NCBI GenBank assembly: GCA_046733295.1
Contig: JBKPOY010000005.1
Coordinates: 23,365-87,364 of the forward strand
Length of the DNA stretch: 64,000 bases
Source of the DNA: 13-2-20CM-68-14 sp046733295
GTDB lineage: Bacteria > Actinomycetota > Thermoleophilia > Gaiellales > Gaiellaceae
Reading direction: 5' to 3'
This document shows positions 34,593 to 42,954 of the stretch, piece by piece. The notes beneath the pieces are model-generated. The model did not search any database and was not told where the DNA came from. It saw nothing but the letters and a program-made list of their open reading frames with translations. Positions within the stretch are counted from its first letter, which is position 1. Each line of letters opens with the position of its first letter. The translations under genes and the position numbers were made by a program.

Positions 34593-35161
34593 GTCGTCAC
34601 CTGCCCACCAGACTGCGTAGCGAGGGGATTTCTTCCCTCCAGCTCCTCACGCAGCTTCACCAAACAGCGGGAAATCCGGCTCGCGATCGTTCCGGCCGGC
34701 AGATCGAGAGCCTGCCCGATCGTGCGATAGCTCTCGTCACGTGCGAAGAAGCGGTCGAGGATGTCCTGGCAGTTCTCGGGCAGCTCCACCATGGCCTCGT
34801 GGACGTCGAGGGCCTGGTCGATCTTCGCGAGCGCGTCCTCGTCGGCACCCGAGAACGGCTCGGGCTCCTCGGTCGGCTCCTCGCGCGACCCCGCCCGGAT
34901 CTTGTCGATGCAGAGCCGTCGGGTCAGCTGGGCGATCCATGGCTGGATCGCGTCGTCGCTCCGTAGCGTGTCGAGCCGTTCGTACACGCGCGCGAACACC
35001 TCCTGGAAGACGTCCTCGGCGTCCTGCTCCTTGAGGCGGAAGCCCTGCACCGCGATCGCGTAGACATAGCGCGAGAACCGATCCACCAACGTCGCCCACG
35101 CCTCCTGGTCGCCGCCGCGGCAGCGGGCAACGAGCTGCGCCGCCGAGACGGTATGGCCCAC
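34589..35161 (-). CDS. ECF-type RNA polymerase sigma factor
   Basis: A 190-residue sigma-70-family protein. Region 2 lies at about 15-90 (LVARCRGGDQEAWATLVDRF, DVFQEVFARVYERLDTLR). Region 4 lies at about 120-175 (ELPENCQDILDRFFARDESY, then TIGQALDLPAGTIASRISR). It presumably directs a regulon that includes its own operon. It is followed without gap by the 84-residue gene and then the protease and GAF genes. Confidence 0.92.
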   Translation of the reverse strand: MGHTVSAAQLVARCRGGDQEAWATLVDRFSRYVYAIAVQGFRLKEQDAEDVFQEVFARVYERLDTLRSDDAIQPWIAQLTRRLCIDKIRAGSREEPTEEPEPFSGADEDALAKIDQALDVHEAMVELPENCQDILDRFFARDESYRTIGQALDLPAGTIASRISRCLVKLREELEGRNPLATQSGGQVTT

Positions 35162-35172
35162 GCCGGCCCCTG

Positions 35173-35592
35173 CTACGCGTGCTGCTGCTCGGCTTCGCGC
35201 ACGCGCTTCGCCATCACCTGCAGCAGCTTCCAGGCGATCTCTGCGTTCGTTTCGACCAGCGGCCGGAAATCCCAGGACGTCAGGCCGTAGCAGGTCAGGT
35301 CCGTCTCCGCTGTGATCGAGGCCGTCCGCCGGGCCTGATCGTCGATGAGCGCGATCTCGCCGAAGTAGTCGCCGGGACCGAGCTGCGCGCGCTTGTCGCC
35401 GTGGACGTCGACGCTGGCGGTTCCCTCGCCGATGACGAAGAAGCCGACCCCGCCCGAGCCCTCGGCGGCGACGGACTCGCCCGCGCTGAAGTGGCGCTCC
35501 TTGAAGGAGCGCGCGATTCTCTGCAGCTCGTTGTGCGGCAGGCCCTGGAACAGCGGAACCTCCTCGAGCAGCTCGATCGGTGCTTCAGCCAT
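35173..35592 (-). CDS. Stand-alone cyclic-nucleotide-binding domain protein
   Basis: A 139-residue CRP-like beta-roll domain with no DNA-binding HTH. It has VPLFQGLPHNELQRIARSF, VGFFVIGEGTASVDVHG and the cassette DYFGEIALIDDQARRTAS, followed by a C-helix. It is close in type to the domain fused to the MFS transporter at 30.4 kb. It may bind cNMP and modulate a partner. It lies 11 nt before the sigma-factor gene. Confidence 0.85.
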   Translation of the reverse strand: MAEAPIELLEEVPLFQGLPHNELQRIARSFKERHFSAGESVAAEGSGGVGFFVIGEGTASVDVHGDKRAQLGPGDYFGEIALIDDQARRTASITAETDLTCYGLTSWDFRPLVETNAEIAWKLLQVMAKRVREAEQQHA

Positions 35593-35631
35593 GGCGCAAT
35601 TCTATTTGGGAACGGGCGAGAGGCGAAATCG

Positions 35632-35838
35632 CTACGGCTTCGCCGCCTCGGCCCGAGAGGCCAGCTCCTCGATCCTCCCCTGGGCGGAATCGAGCTTCCC
35701 GAGGCAGAAGCGGTACAGCTCCTCTCCGCGCTCCCACAGCGCAATCGCCTCGTCGAGCGGCGCATCGCCCCCCTCGAGCCGCTGGACGATCTGCTCGAGC
35801 TCGCGCTGCGCGGCCTCGAACGTCGGCTCACTCGACAC
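35632..35838 (-). CDS. xseB: Exodeoxyribonuclease VII small subunit
   Basis: A 68-residue helical-hairpin protein with the family pattern FEAAQRELEQIVQRLEGG and then LDEAIALWERGEELYRFC. It binds XseA to form the single-strand exonuclease. GTG 35838 overlaps the end of xseA by 11 nt. Confidence 0.9.
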   Translation of the reverse strand: MSSEPTFEAAQRELEQIVQRLEGGDAPLDEAIALWERGEELYRFCLGKLDSAQGRIEELASRAEAAKP

Positions 35839-36964
35839 GGGCGCCGAACCTTCCGTCCGCGACGTCGACCGCGATCGCGTCGCCGCTTTCCACCGCCGAC
35901 GCCGAGCGCACGAGCTCGTCGCCGGCCCGGACGATCGCGTAGCCGCGCTCGAGCGTCGCGCGCGGCGAGAGCGCGCGCAGCTTCCCGGCCGCGTGTTCCA
36001 GGACTGCACGCCGTCGCTCGACGAAGAGCGCAGGAGCACGGCGGAGGCGCTCGTGCGCACGACCGAGACGTTCGCCGTGCCGGTCGAGCGAGCGCCGGGC
36101 GCCCCGGGCCAGGCCCGTCCGCAGGCCGTCGAGGTGGCGGCGGAGCTCCGCGACGTCCGGGACCACGAGCCGCGCGGCCGCCGTCGGGGTCGAGGCGCGG
36201 ACGTCGGCCGCCAGATCGCAAAGAGGCGTGTCCTGCTCGTGCCCCACGGCCGAGACGACCGGCACCGGCGAGGCCGCGATGGCACGCACGAGTCGTTCGT
36301 CGCTGAACGGCAGGAGGTCCTCGAAGCTCCCGCCCCCGCGCGCGACCACGATCACATCCGCGACACCTGCGAGTCCCCGGAGCGCTTCGCCGACCGCGGC
36401 GGCGGCCCTCGGACCTTGCACATACGTCTCGGCCACGACGACGTGGGCGGGCGGAAATCGTGCCGTGATCCCCGTGAGGACGTCGCGCTTGGCGGCCGCG
36501 TCGTTGCCCGTGATCAGGCCGATCGTCCGCGGCAGCAGCGGCAGGGGCCGTTTGCGCTCGGCAGCGAACAGCCCCTCGGCCGCGAGCTTGCGCTTCAAGC
36601 GCTCGAGCGCCGCGAGGTGGTCGCCCAGCCCGAACCGCTCGAGCGTGAGCGCTCGAAGGCGAAACTCGCCTCGCGCGGCGTAGAGCTCGGGCCGCCCGTA
36701 CGCGTGCACCCGGTCGCCGTCCGCGAGCTCCAAGCGAAGGCCGTCGAACTGGCCGCGCGGCATCGACACGGCCAGGCACGCACCGTCGGCCGGATCCTTG
36801 AGCGTGAAGAAGATGCTCTGCCAGCGGGGATTCCGCTTGAGCTCCGTGACCTCACCCTCGACCCAGACGGTGGGTAGGCGTTGCAGCCAGGTGGCGACAC
36901 CTCGATTGAAGGCTGAGACGCTGTAGACCTTGCGGTCGCCGTGGACGCTGGCTTCGACCCTCAC
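35828..36964 (-). CDS. xseA: Exodeoxyribonuclease VII large subunit
   Basis: Catalytic subunit of ExoVII, which degrades single-stranded DNA from both ends. It has 378 residues. The N-terminal OB domain includes WVEGEVTELKRNP. The catalytic part has TIGLITGNDAAAKRDVL, ARGGGSFEDLLPFSDE and VSAVGHEQDTPLCDLAADVRA. It is somewhat shorter than many homologues (400-450), mainly in the C-terminal coiled coil. Confidence 0.94.
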   Translation of the reverse strand: MRVEASVHGDRKVYSVSAFNRGVATWLQRLPTVWVEGEVTELKRNPRWQSIFFTLKDPADGACLAVSMPRGQFDGLRLELADGDRVHAYGRPELYAARGEFRLRALTLERFGLGDHLAALERLKRKLAAEGLFAAERKRPLPLLPRTIGLITGNDAAAKRDVLTGITARFPPAHVVVAETYVQGPRAAAAVGEALRGLAGVADVIVVARGGGSFEDLLPFSDERLVRAIAASPVPVVSAVGHEQDTPLCDLAADVRASTPTAAARLVVPDVAELRRHLDGLRTGLARGARRSLDRHGERLGRAHERLRRAPALFVERRRAVLEHAAGKLRALSPRATLERGYAIVRAGDELVRSASAVESGDAIAVDVADGRFGARVE

Positions 36965-37033
36965 CCGGTCGATGCTAGCCCGCGTGCGGCCTCGCCCCGA
37001 CGAATCAGGCCCGGGTTTCGGAGAACGCTGCTG

Positions 37034-37228
37034 CTAGAGGAGGATTCGCGCCGCGGTCTCGTGGTCGCAGCCGCTCAGGACCATCTCGACCGCGCGATGC
37101 AGGTCGGCGTCGCTGTGAGCGAGCTTCTCGGCGAGCGGGAGCGGGAACCCGGCCTCCATCAGCACGTGCAGGCGCCAGCTCTCGACCTTCGCCCGCTCGT
37201 CCTGTGATGTCTCGATCGCCTGGGCCAT
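37034..37228 (-). CDS. Small conserved-looking hypothetical protein
   Basis: A 64-residue, two-helix protein, soluble, with SWRLHVLMEAGFPLPLAEKL and ending GCDHETAARILL. Good RBS (AGGAG) before ATG 37228. No Cys pair or membrane segment. I do not know a function for this type of protein; it stands alone between xseA and a coiled-coil gene. Confidence 0.65.
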   Translation of the reverse strand: MAQAIETSQDERAKVESWRLHVLMEAGFPLPLAEKLAHSDADLHRAVEMVLSGCDHETAARILL

Positions 37229-37291
37229 GGGATGCTCCTGTTTCGCCTTTTCGTAGACGAACCCTCCCGCGCGAAAGTTTGTTGTCCGCCG

Positions 37292-38650
37292 CTACTCGGC
37301 ACGAAACGCCGCGTGGAGACTCGATTCGGCCTCTGCGATCGTACTCTCCAGACGCCGCGTCAACTCGTGGACTCGCGCCTCGAGCACGGCTCGCTCGGCC
37401 TCGGCGTCCGCGCCGATCGCCCTGATCTGGGAGCGCATCTCGGCTTCGGCGTCCGAGATGCGGCGCTGGAAGTCCGTGAGGAACTCGTCCCGGCGGCGCT
37501 CGATCGAGCCGACGATCTCGGTCAGCTTGCGATCGACCCTGCCCGCGCCCGCGTCGGACACCTGTGCCAGCCGTTCGGCCAGCACCGACTGAGCGTCGTG
37601 CGCGAACTGTGCGACCGCGCGGTCGAGCTCGCGCGACAGGCGTTTCGCCGCATCGTCCCGGGCGCCCTTGACCGCTTTCGAGAACTCCTCGACCGCCGCC
37701 TCCGACAGCCGGTTCGCCGTTCGGTCGACGATCCGGCTGAGCTGGTCGATCTGACGCCGTTCCACGTCCGCGAACCCCGCCTGGATCCGCCGAACCGCCT
37801 CGGTCTCCTCGGCGGCGATCCGGTCGCGTAGCTCGCGCTCGCGCTGGCGGAGCCGCTCCGAGACCTCGTGCAGGGCGCGCCGCCGTTCGCTCTCGTGAAT
37901 CTCGACGTCCCGCCGCGCGGCGGCGCCCGCTTCCTGGGAGGCGCGCTCGAACTCGTCGCGAAGGCGCTTCATCGTCTCGCGCTGCTCGTCGCTCGCGGAC
38001 TTGAGCTGCTCCCCGTCTGCCTCGAGCCGGGCCTGGGCCTCGCCGAGCAGCTCGCGTTGGCGCTGCGCGAGCTCGGCGAGTCGTGCGGTCAGGGCCTGCT
38101 GGATGCGATCGAGGTCGCCGGACCACTCCGTCAGGCGCTGCTCGACGCGCCGCTCGGAGACGGTCAGGGCATCGCCGAGCTCGGCGGCGAATTTCCGTTC
38201 CCGCTCCGCGGCTTCGTTGCGCCTGCGCTCGGCCACTCGGCGCTCCTCCTCGGCGACCTGGGAGGCCGAGTCGGCCCGCGCGCGTGCGAGCGTGCGCTCG
38301 AGCTTGTCGCTCCGTTCGGCGGCCTCGCGCTCGATCAGCTCCCTGAGCCGTTGTTCCGCGTCGTCGAGCTCCCCGTCGAGCCGGCGGGCGCGCAGGATCC
38401 CGGCGAGCAGGGGGATCGAGGCCAGGCCGGCCAGGAAACAAAGCGTCAAGCCCACCGCCGAGACCGCCGCCTCGCGGTCGAGCTCGAAGGCGAAGCCGAT
38501 CCACCCGACGACCGCCGCGACGCCCAGCGCGGCGGCGATCCAGACGAGCGTGGCGTGCGTCGCGCGACCGAGGAACGCCGCCGCGAGCGCGGCCGACGCG
38601 AGCACGATGCCCGCGACGAACAGGAGCTCGAGAGTCGTGTCGAGGGTCAC
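37292..38650 (-). CDS. Membrane-anchored long coiled-coil protein
   Basis: A 452-residue protein. Three hydrophobic helices in the first ~85 residues are followed by about 350 residues of almost unbroken coiled coil rich in Arg, Glu and Ala. There is no enzymatic motif. The architecture recalls RmuC-like or scaffold proteins but lacks the RmuC nuclease-like domain. Possible roles are cell-envelope or chromosome scaffolding; this is only a shape-based guess. Confidence 0.75.
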   Translation of the reverse strand: MTLDTTLELLFVAGIVLASAALAAAFLGRATHATLVWIAAALGVAAVVGWIGFAFELDREAAVSAVGLTLCFLAGLASIPLLAGILRARRLDGELDDAEQRLRELIEREAAERSDKLERTLARARADSASQVAEEERRVAERRRNEAAERERKFAAELGDALTVSERRVEQRLTEWSGDLDRIQQALTARLAELAQRQRELLGEAQARLEADGEQLKSASDEQRETMKRLRDEFERASQEAGAAARRDVEIHESERRRALHEVSERLRQRERELRDRIAAEETEAVRRIQAGFADVERRQIDQLSRIVDRTANRLSEAAVEEFSKAVKGARDDAAKRLSRELDRAVAQFAHDAQSVLAERLAQVSDAGAGRVDRKLTEIVGSIERRRDEFLTDFQRRISDAEAEMRSQIRAIGADAEAERAVLEARVHELTRRLESTIAEAESSLHAAFRAE

Positions 38651-38659
38651 GGCCTGATC

Positions 38660-39403
38660 CTAGGCGAGGCGCATCACCGCGAGGGCCGCGGCGAGAGTGA
38701 CGGTTGCCGCCGACAGCACGCGCAACGCCAGGTCCGGGGCCCGCATGATCGTGGCCGCGTCGATCGGCTCCCGGGTGCCGTCCCTGAGCTCGAGCGTCCC
38801 GGTGACGGTCGCCACGCGCCGGCGGACGTGCCTCACCGGGGTCGAGAGGATGTGCTGGACGATGCTGAGCAGCGCGGCGAAGAGGGCGGCCAGCAGCGCC
38901 TCGGCCGTGATCGTTCCGGCTGCCGTGAAGTACCCGACGAGCACCGGGAACGACCCCCAGGCAAGGGCGAACCAAAGCAAGCTGTGAAACCGCCCGTCGA
39001 AGAGCTCGAGGTTGTACGCGCACGCGATGAAGCCGCCGAAAAGGACGAACGGCAGCAACCAGAGGTTCCAGAAGATCGCGACTCCGACCCCGAGGGCAAC
39101 CGCCGCGACGAGGGAGACGATGCCGAGGGCGGCGAGGGTCCGCGTCGGGATCCTCGTCTGCAGCGGCCGTCCCTCCAGCTCGTCGAGCGCGTGGGCGGCA
39201 ACGCCGAGGCCAAGAAAGAACGCGAGGACGGCCAGCGAGACGCGGCCGACTGGAAACTCCGGCGCGAGCGCCGCTCCGATCACGACGTAGCTCAGGTGCC
39301 AGAGCGTGTACGGCGGGTGGAGCAGGGTCACGTAGTCGCGCCAGCCGCCGGGCGCGAGCGCATAGAAGGCCGGCCTGGCCTCGCTGCTCACGCGCTGCCC
39401 CAC
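38660..39403 (-). CDS. UbiA-like polytopic membrane protein
   Basis: A 247-residue protein with about six to seven hydrophobic segments. The first loop reads AAHALDELEGRPLQTRI. This resembles the NDxxDxxxD-plus-RxxxR loop of UbiA prenyltransferases but lacks the leading Asn-Asp. It overlaps the 3' end of a UbiE-like methyltransferase gene by 16 nt, which supports a quinone or prenyl-lipid role. It could be a catalytically changed relative. Assignment is tentative. Confidence 0.6.
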   Translation of the reverse strand: MGQRVSSEARPAFYALAPGGWRDYVTLLHPPYTLWHLSYVVIGAALAPEFPVGRVSLAVLAFFLGLGVAAHALDELEGRPLQTRIPTRTLAALGIVSLVAAVALGVGVAIFWNLWLLPFVLFGGFIACAYNLELFDGRFHSLLWFALAWGSFPVLVGYFTAAGTITAEALLAALFAALLSIVQHILSTPVRHVRRRVATVTGTLELRDGTREPIDAATIMRAPDLALRVLSAATVTLAAALAVMRLA

Positions 39404-40089
39404 ATGACGACGCCGCCGCCGAGGCTGAGGCGACGCTGCCGGACATCGCCGATGCCCGCTTGCCGCCAGAGCGCCACCTGTCGTTCGAGCGGGTAGCGGC
39501 GCCAGAACTCACGGATGCTTCCGCCCAGGAAGCGCCCGACCTCGTGCCAGGCCGGGGAGACGGCACGCCCCGCGGCGGGGAGCACGGCGTCCACGTACGC
39601 GCGCCAGAGCGGATTCCACAAGCCTCGGGGGACGCTGAACTCGAGGCTCGCGACCGTGCCCCCTGGCCGGACGACACGTGCGAGCTCCAGCAGCGTCGCG
39701 CCCGGGTCGTCGACGTAGCGGAGCAGGTAGGTGAACGTGAGCGCGTCGAACGAGGCGTCGTCGAACGGCAACGCGTCGGCGCTGGCCTGGACGAGGCGAA
39801 CGCCGGCGGGCAACCGCTCCGCGGCGACGCGGAGCATCTCGCCGCTCTGGTCGACGCCGACCACGGCGCACCCTTTCTGGCGGATGAGCTCCTCCGCGAC
39901 CGCGCCGGTGCCGGTGGCGACATCGAGCACTCGGCGCCCGGCTCCCGCGTCGACACGCGACACGAGAAAGCGGCGCCAGCGTGGATCCTGTCCGAACGAA
40001 AGGAGGCGGGCATACCGGTCGTACGTCGGCCCGAGCGGGGCGAACAGCTCGAGCGCGTGGCGCGTCCGGGCGGAGGCTGCCTCGGCCAC
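39388..40089 (-). CDS. UbiE/MenG-like SAM methyltransferase
   Basis: A 233-residue class I methyltransferase. Motif I is VLDVATGTGAVAEEL, the acidic residue follows in VVGVDQSGEML, and ALPFDDASFDALTFTYLLRY and ARVVRPGGTVASLEFSVPRG match the UbiE/COQ5 family. The probable reaction is C-methylation of demethylmenaquinone. It is co-transcribed with the UbiA-like gene. Confidence 0.82.
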   Translation of the reverse strand: MAEAASARTRHALELFAPLGPTYDRYARLLSFGQDPRWRRFLVSRVDAGAGRRVLDVATGTGAVAEELIRQKGCAVVGVDQSGEMLRVAAERLPAGVRLVQASADALPFDDASFDALTFTYLLRYVDDPGATLLELARVVRPGGTVASLEFSVPRGLWNPLWRAYVDAVLPAAGRAVSPAWHEVGRFLGGSIREFWRRYPLERQVALWRQAGIGDVRQRRLSLGGGVVMWGSA

Positions 40090-40111
40090 GGCCTGAGTCT
40101 ATTCTCGGGTC

Positions 40112-40666
40112 TTGGGCTTGACGGAGGATCTGCGGAGGATCGCCGACGCCGCGGTCCGGTACGCGGGCCCCGGCGAGGACGTGGTCGGGATCGTCCCGGC
40201 CGAGCCCTCCTCCGGGGCGCGGGGATACCTCTGCGCCTTCCGCGCCGAGGACGGGAGGGCTTCCTGGCTCGTGCTCGACGACGACGGCCGCCCGGTCGAC
40301 CGGCGCGCCGTGGTCCGCGAAGTCGTCTCGATCAGCGCTCTGTGCGAGCTGGCCGAGGAACTCGCCGGCGGCGGCGACCTGGACGAGCTTCGCTCGCAGC
40401 TCGTCGCCCTGCGCCTGACCGAGAATTCGCCCGGCATCGAGGAAGCGGAGGAGGCCGCACTCGCCCTCCAGGCCGCGATCGGGGCGACTCCCCACCTTGC
40501 CACGCCCGCGCACCTGGACGCCGTCGGGGCGGCGACGCTGAAGCTCGAGCGCGTCCTCGGCAGCGACGGGGGCTCGCCGTTCGCGGCCGCAATGAAGCAG
40601 GCAACCGCAACGGTCGAGAAGCTCACCCGCGACGTCGAGGCCTCGTACAAGGTTTCGCTGAGCTGA
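40112..40666 (+). CDS. Hypothetical protein
   Basis: A 184-residue soluble protein with a beta-rich N-terminal half (GEDVVGIVPAEP, ASWLVLDDDGRPVDRRAVV) and a helical C-terminal half. It starts with TTG 40112 (or 40118), only 22 nt from the divergent methyltransferase. No family recognised. It pairs with the next short gene (16-nt gap). Confidence 0.65.
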   Translation: MGLTEDLRRIADAAVRYAGPGEDVVGIVPAEPSSGARGYLCAFRAEDGRASWLVLDDDGRPVDRRAVVREVVSISALCELAEELAGGGDLDELRSQLVALRLTENSPGIEEAEEAALALQAAIGATPHLATPAHLDAVGAATLKLERVLGSDGGSPFAAAMKQATATVEKLTRDVEASYKVSLS

Positions 40667-40681
40667 CGGCGGCTGGCTACA

Positions 40682-40990
40682 GTGGCTCCCGTGGAAGGCA
40701 GCGGCGGCTCCGGATTTCCCTTCGGCGGCGATCCCGACGACCTGATGCGCGGCCTGCGCGAGTTCGCGGAGCAGCAGGCCGAGACGGTCGCGGAGGCCCA
40801 GCGCGAGCAGTTCGCGACGCTGACGCTCAACACGGCGGTCGAGCTGACCGCCGCCGCGCTGCAGCAGGTGCAGGTCGAGGGCGGAGCCGACGAGCAGTCG
40901 ATCGCCCTCCGCGACGCGATGCGCGTGCTCTTCCCCGAGGCCGTGGCGCTCGTCAGCGCGGCGCGCCAGGGCTTCATGCGCGAGAGCTGA
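40682..40990 (+). CDS. Small hypothetical helical protein
   Basis: A 102-residue protein. A Gly-rich start (EGSGGSGFPFGG) is followed by helices rich in Ala, Gln and Glu, ending LVSAARQGFMRES. No membrane segment, no motif recognised. It starts with GTG 40682 or 40691. It is probably co-transcribed with the upstream hypothetical gene and perhaps with proline dehydrogenase, 30 nt downstream. Confidence 0.6.
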   Translation: MAPVEGSGGSGFPFGGDPDDLMRGLREFAEQQAETVAEAQREQFATLTLNTAVELTAAALQQVQVEGGADEQSIALRDAMRVLFPEAVALVSAARQGFMRES

Positions 40991-41020
40991 CGCTCGGCAC
41001 CGCCTAGAATCCCGGCGCTC

Positions 41021-41944
41021 GTGATCCTGGATCGCACGATCGCGCGGATGCTGCCGGCGGTACCGAGGCCGTTGGTGCAGAAGCTCGCGCAGCGCTACAT
41101 CGCCGGCCCCCACGTCGAGGACGCCTGCCGCGTGGTCGAGAAAGCGAATGCGCAGGGGAAGATGGCCACGATCGATGTGCTCGGCGAGGAGATCACGCGG
41201 GACGAGGAGGCCCGCGCGATCGCCAAGGCCTACCGCGACGTCTTCGAGACGATCGACCGCCGGCGGCTCGACTCCAACGTGAGCGTCAAGCCGACGGCCC
41301 TCGGCCTCAAGCTCGACTACGACCTCTGCCGCGAGAACCTCGAGTCGGTCGTGAAGGAGGCCGCGCGGCGCGGGAACTTCGTACGGATCGACATGGAGGA
41401 CTCGTCGACGACGGATGACACGCTCCGTCTCTATCGCGAGCTACGCGAAGCCGGGCACGAGAACCTCGGCGTCGTCCTGCAGGCATACCTCCGGCGAACG
41501 CTCGACGATGTCGCGGCCCTCGCCCCTCTGCAGCCGAGCGTGCGGATCTGCAAGGGGATCTACGTCGAGCCGGCGGAGCTCGCCTACCAGGGGTACGAAG
41601 AGGTGCGCGCGAACTATGTGCGCGCGCTCGAGGCACTGCTCGACGCGGGTTGCTACGTGGGCATCGCGACGCACGACGACTGGCTCGTCTCCGAGGGCGA
41701 GCGGATCGTCGCCCGCCGCGGCCTCGACCGCGAGGCGTACGAGTTCCAGATGCTGCTCGGTGTCACCGAGCCCCTGGGCGACCGCCTCGTCCGGGGCGGA
41801 CACCGTCTGAGGATCTATGTCCCCTTCGGCGAGCACTGGTACGCCTACTCGCTGAGGCGGCTGCAGGAGAACCCGAAGATCGCCGGCTACATCGCGGCGG
41901 ACACGCTCGGCCGGCTCGTTCCCCGCCGCAACGGCGCGAGTTGA
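41021..41944 (+). CDS. Proline dehydrogenase
   Basis: A 307-residue FAD-dependent monofunctional PRODH that oxidises proline to pyrroline-5-carboxylate. The barrel motifs VSVKPTALGL, RIDMEDSSTTDDTL, RICKGIY, EFQMLLGV and the C-terminal YVPFGEHWYAYSLRRLQENP are present. No P5C dehydrogenase gene is next to it. A class III aminotransferase overlaps its stop instead. Confidence 0.93.
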   Translation: MILDRTIARMLPAVPRPLVQKLAQRYIAGPHVEDACRVVEKANAQGKMATIDVLGEEITRDEEARAIAKAYRDVFETIDRRRLDSNVSVKPTALGLKLDYDLCRENLESVVKEAARRGNFVRIDMEDSSTTDDTLRLYRELREAGHENLGVVLQAYLRRTLDDVAALAPLQPSVRICKGIYVEPAELAYQGYEEVRANYVRALEALLDAGCYVGIATHDDWLVSEGERIVARRGLDREAYEFQMLLGVTEPLGDRLVRGGHRLRIYVPFGEHWYAYSLRRLQENPKIAGYIAADTLGRLVPRRNGAS

Positions 41945-42954
41945 TCTGGGCCGAGGCCGAGGGCTGCCGCGTCGTCGATGCCGACGGCCGCGACTACCTC
42001 GACCTCTCCGGCGGGTTCGGCGTCGCTGCGCTCGGCCACCGCAACAGGGAGATCCTCGCCGCGTGGCGCGAACAGCGAGTCGTCCACGCGCTCGGAGACC
42101 TCGCCGAGGCCGAGGTCACGGCCGAGCTGCGCCGCCGTCTGCCGAAGCCGGCGAAGCTCGGCGTCACCGGCGAGGACGCGGTGGAGATCGCGCTGAGAAC
42201 GGCGCTCCTGGCCACAGGGAAGCCGGGCATCCTCGCCTTCGAGGGCGCCTACCACGGGACGGGTCTCCTGGCCCTGGCGGCGACGTCGATCGACGCCTTC
42301 AGGCTCCCGTTCCGGACATGGCTCCCGGGCCCGGTCTACCGCCGCCGCTACGGCGAGGATCCCGGCCCGCTGCCCTCCCGCTGCGGTTGCGTGATCGTCG
42401 AGCCCGTCCAGGGTCGCGGGGGCGCCCAGGTCCCGGGACCGGACTTCATGCGCGTGCTGCGGCGCCGCTGCACGGCACGCGGGGCGATCCTGATCGTCGA
42501 CGCCGTCTACGCCGGCCTCGGGCGCATCGGCGAGCTCTGGCCCGGCGCCGATTACGCGGACGTGCTCGTGATCGGAAAGGCGCTCGGCCACGGGCTGCCG
42601 ATCTCGGCCGCGCTCTTCTACCGCGAGGATCTGGAGCAGGTGTGGGAGCTCGGCGAGGAGGACGTCTACACCCACACGCACGTCGGCAATCCGCTCGCGG
42701 CGGCTGCGGCGCTCGTCGTGCTCGACACGGTGCCCGGGCTGCTCGACCGCGTGCTCGAGGCGGGGGCACGGTTCGAGCACGCGGGCTGGCGCGGGGCCGG
42801 CTTGTTGCGGGCGCGGGAGGGCGACGCAGGCGAGGCGCTCCGGCGCGGCGTCATCGTCATCCCCGCCGGGCCCGGCGGCCGGCTGATCTCCGCCACGCCG
42901 CCGCTGACGATCTCGGACGACGAGATCGACGACGCTCTGGCGCGCCTTCCCTAG
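41941..42954 (+). CDS. Class III PLP aminotransferase
   Basis: A 337-residue fold-type I enzyme of the acetylornithine/ornithine/4-aminobutyrate aminotransferase group. DYLDLSGGFGVAALGH lies at the N-terminus. VEPVQGRGG, VDAVYAGLGRIGELW (usual DEV is DAV) and PLP lysine in VIGKALGHGLP follow. TTG 41941 overlaps the proline dehydrogenase stop; with this start the protein is short for the family (about 400-430). An ornithine or GABA role next to PRODH is plausible only as context. Confidence 0.82.
   Translation: MIWAEAEGCRVVDADGRDYLDLSGGFGVAALGHRNREILAAWREQRVVHALGDLAEAEVTAELRRRLPKPAKLGVTGEDAVEIALRTALLATGKPGILAFEGAYHGTGLLALAATSIDAFRLPFRTWLPGPVYRRRYGEDPGPLPSRCGCVIVEPVQGRGGAQVPGPDFMRVLRRRCTARGAILIVDAVYAGLGRIGELWPGADYADVLVIGKALGHGLPISAALFYREDLEQVWELGEEDVYTHTHVGNPLAAAAALVVLDTVPGLLDRVLEAGARFEHAGWRGAGLLRAREGDAGEALRRGVIVIPAGPGGRLISATPPLTISDDEIDDALARLP

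Noticed and set aside
37868..39496. A 542-codon plus-strand frame over the coiled-coil and UbiA-like genes
   Set aside because: Product is repetitive Arg/Glu/Gly mirror of the coiled-coil gene; no start context and no conserved motif.
37005..40013. A 1002-codon minus-strand open frame
   Set aside because: It runs through four well-supported genes in another frame, is extremely Arg/Gly-rich and has no domain pattern. High GC removes stop codons.
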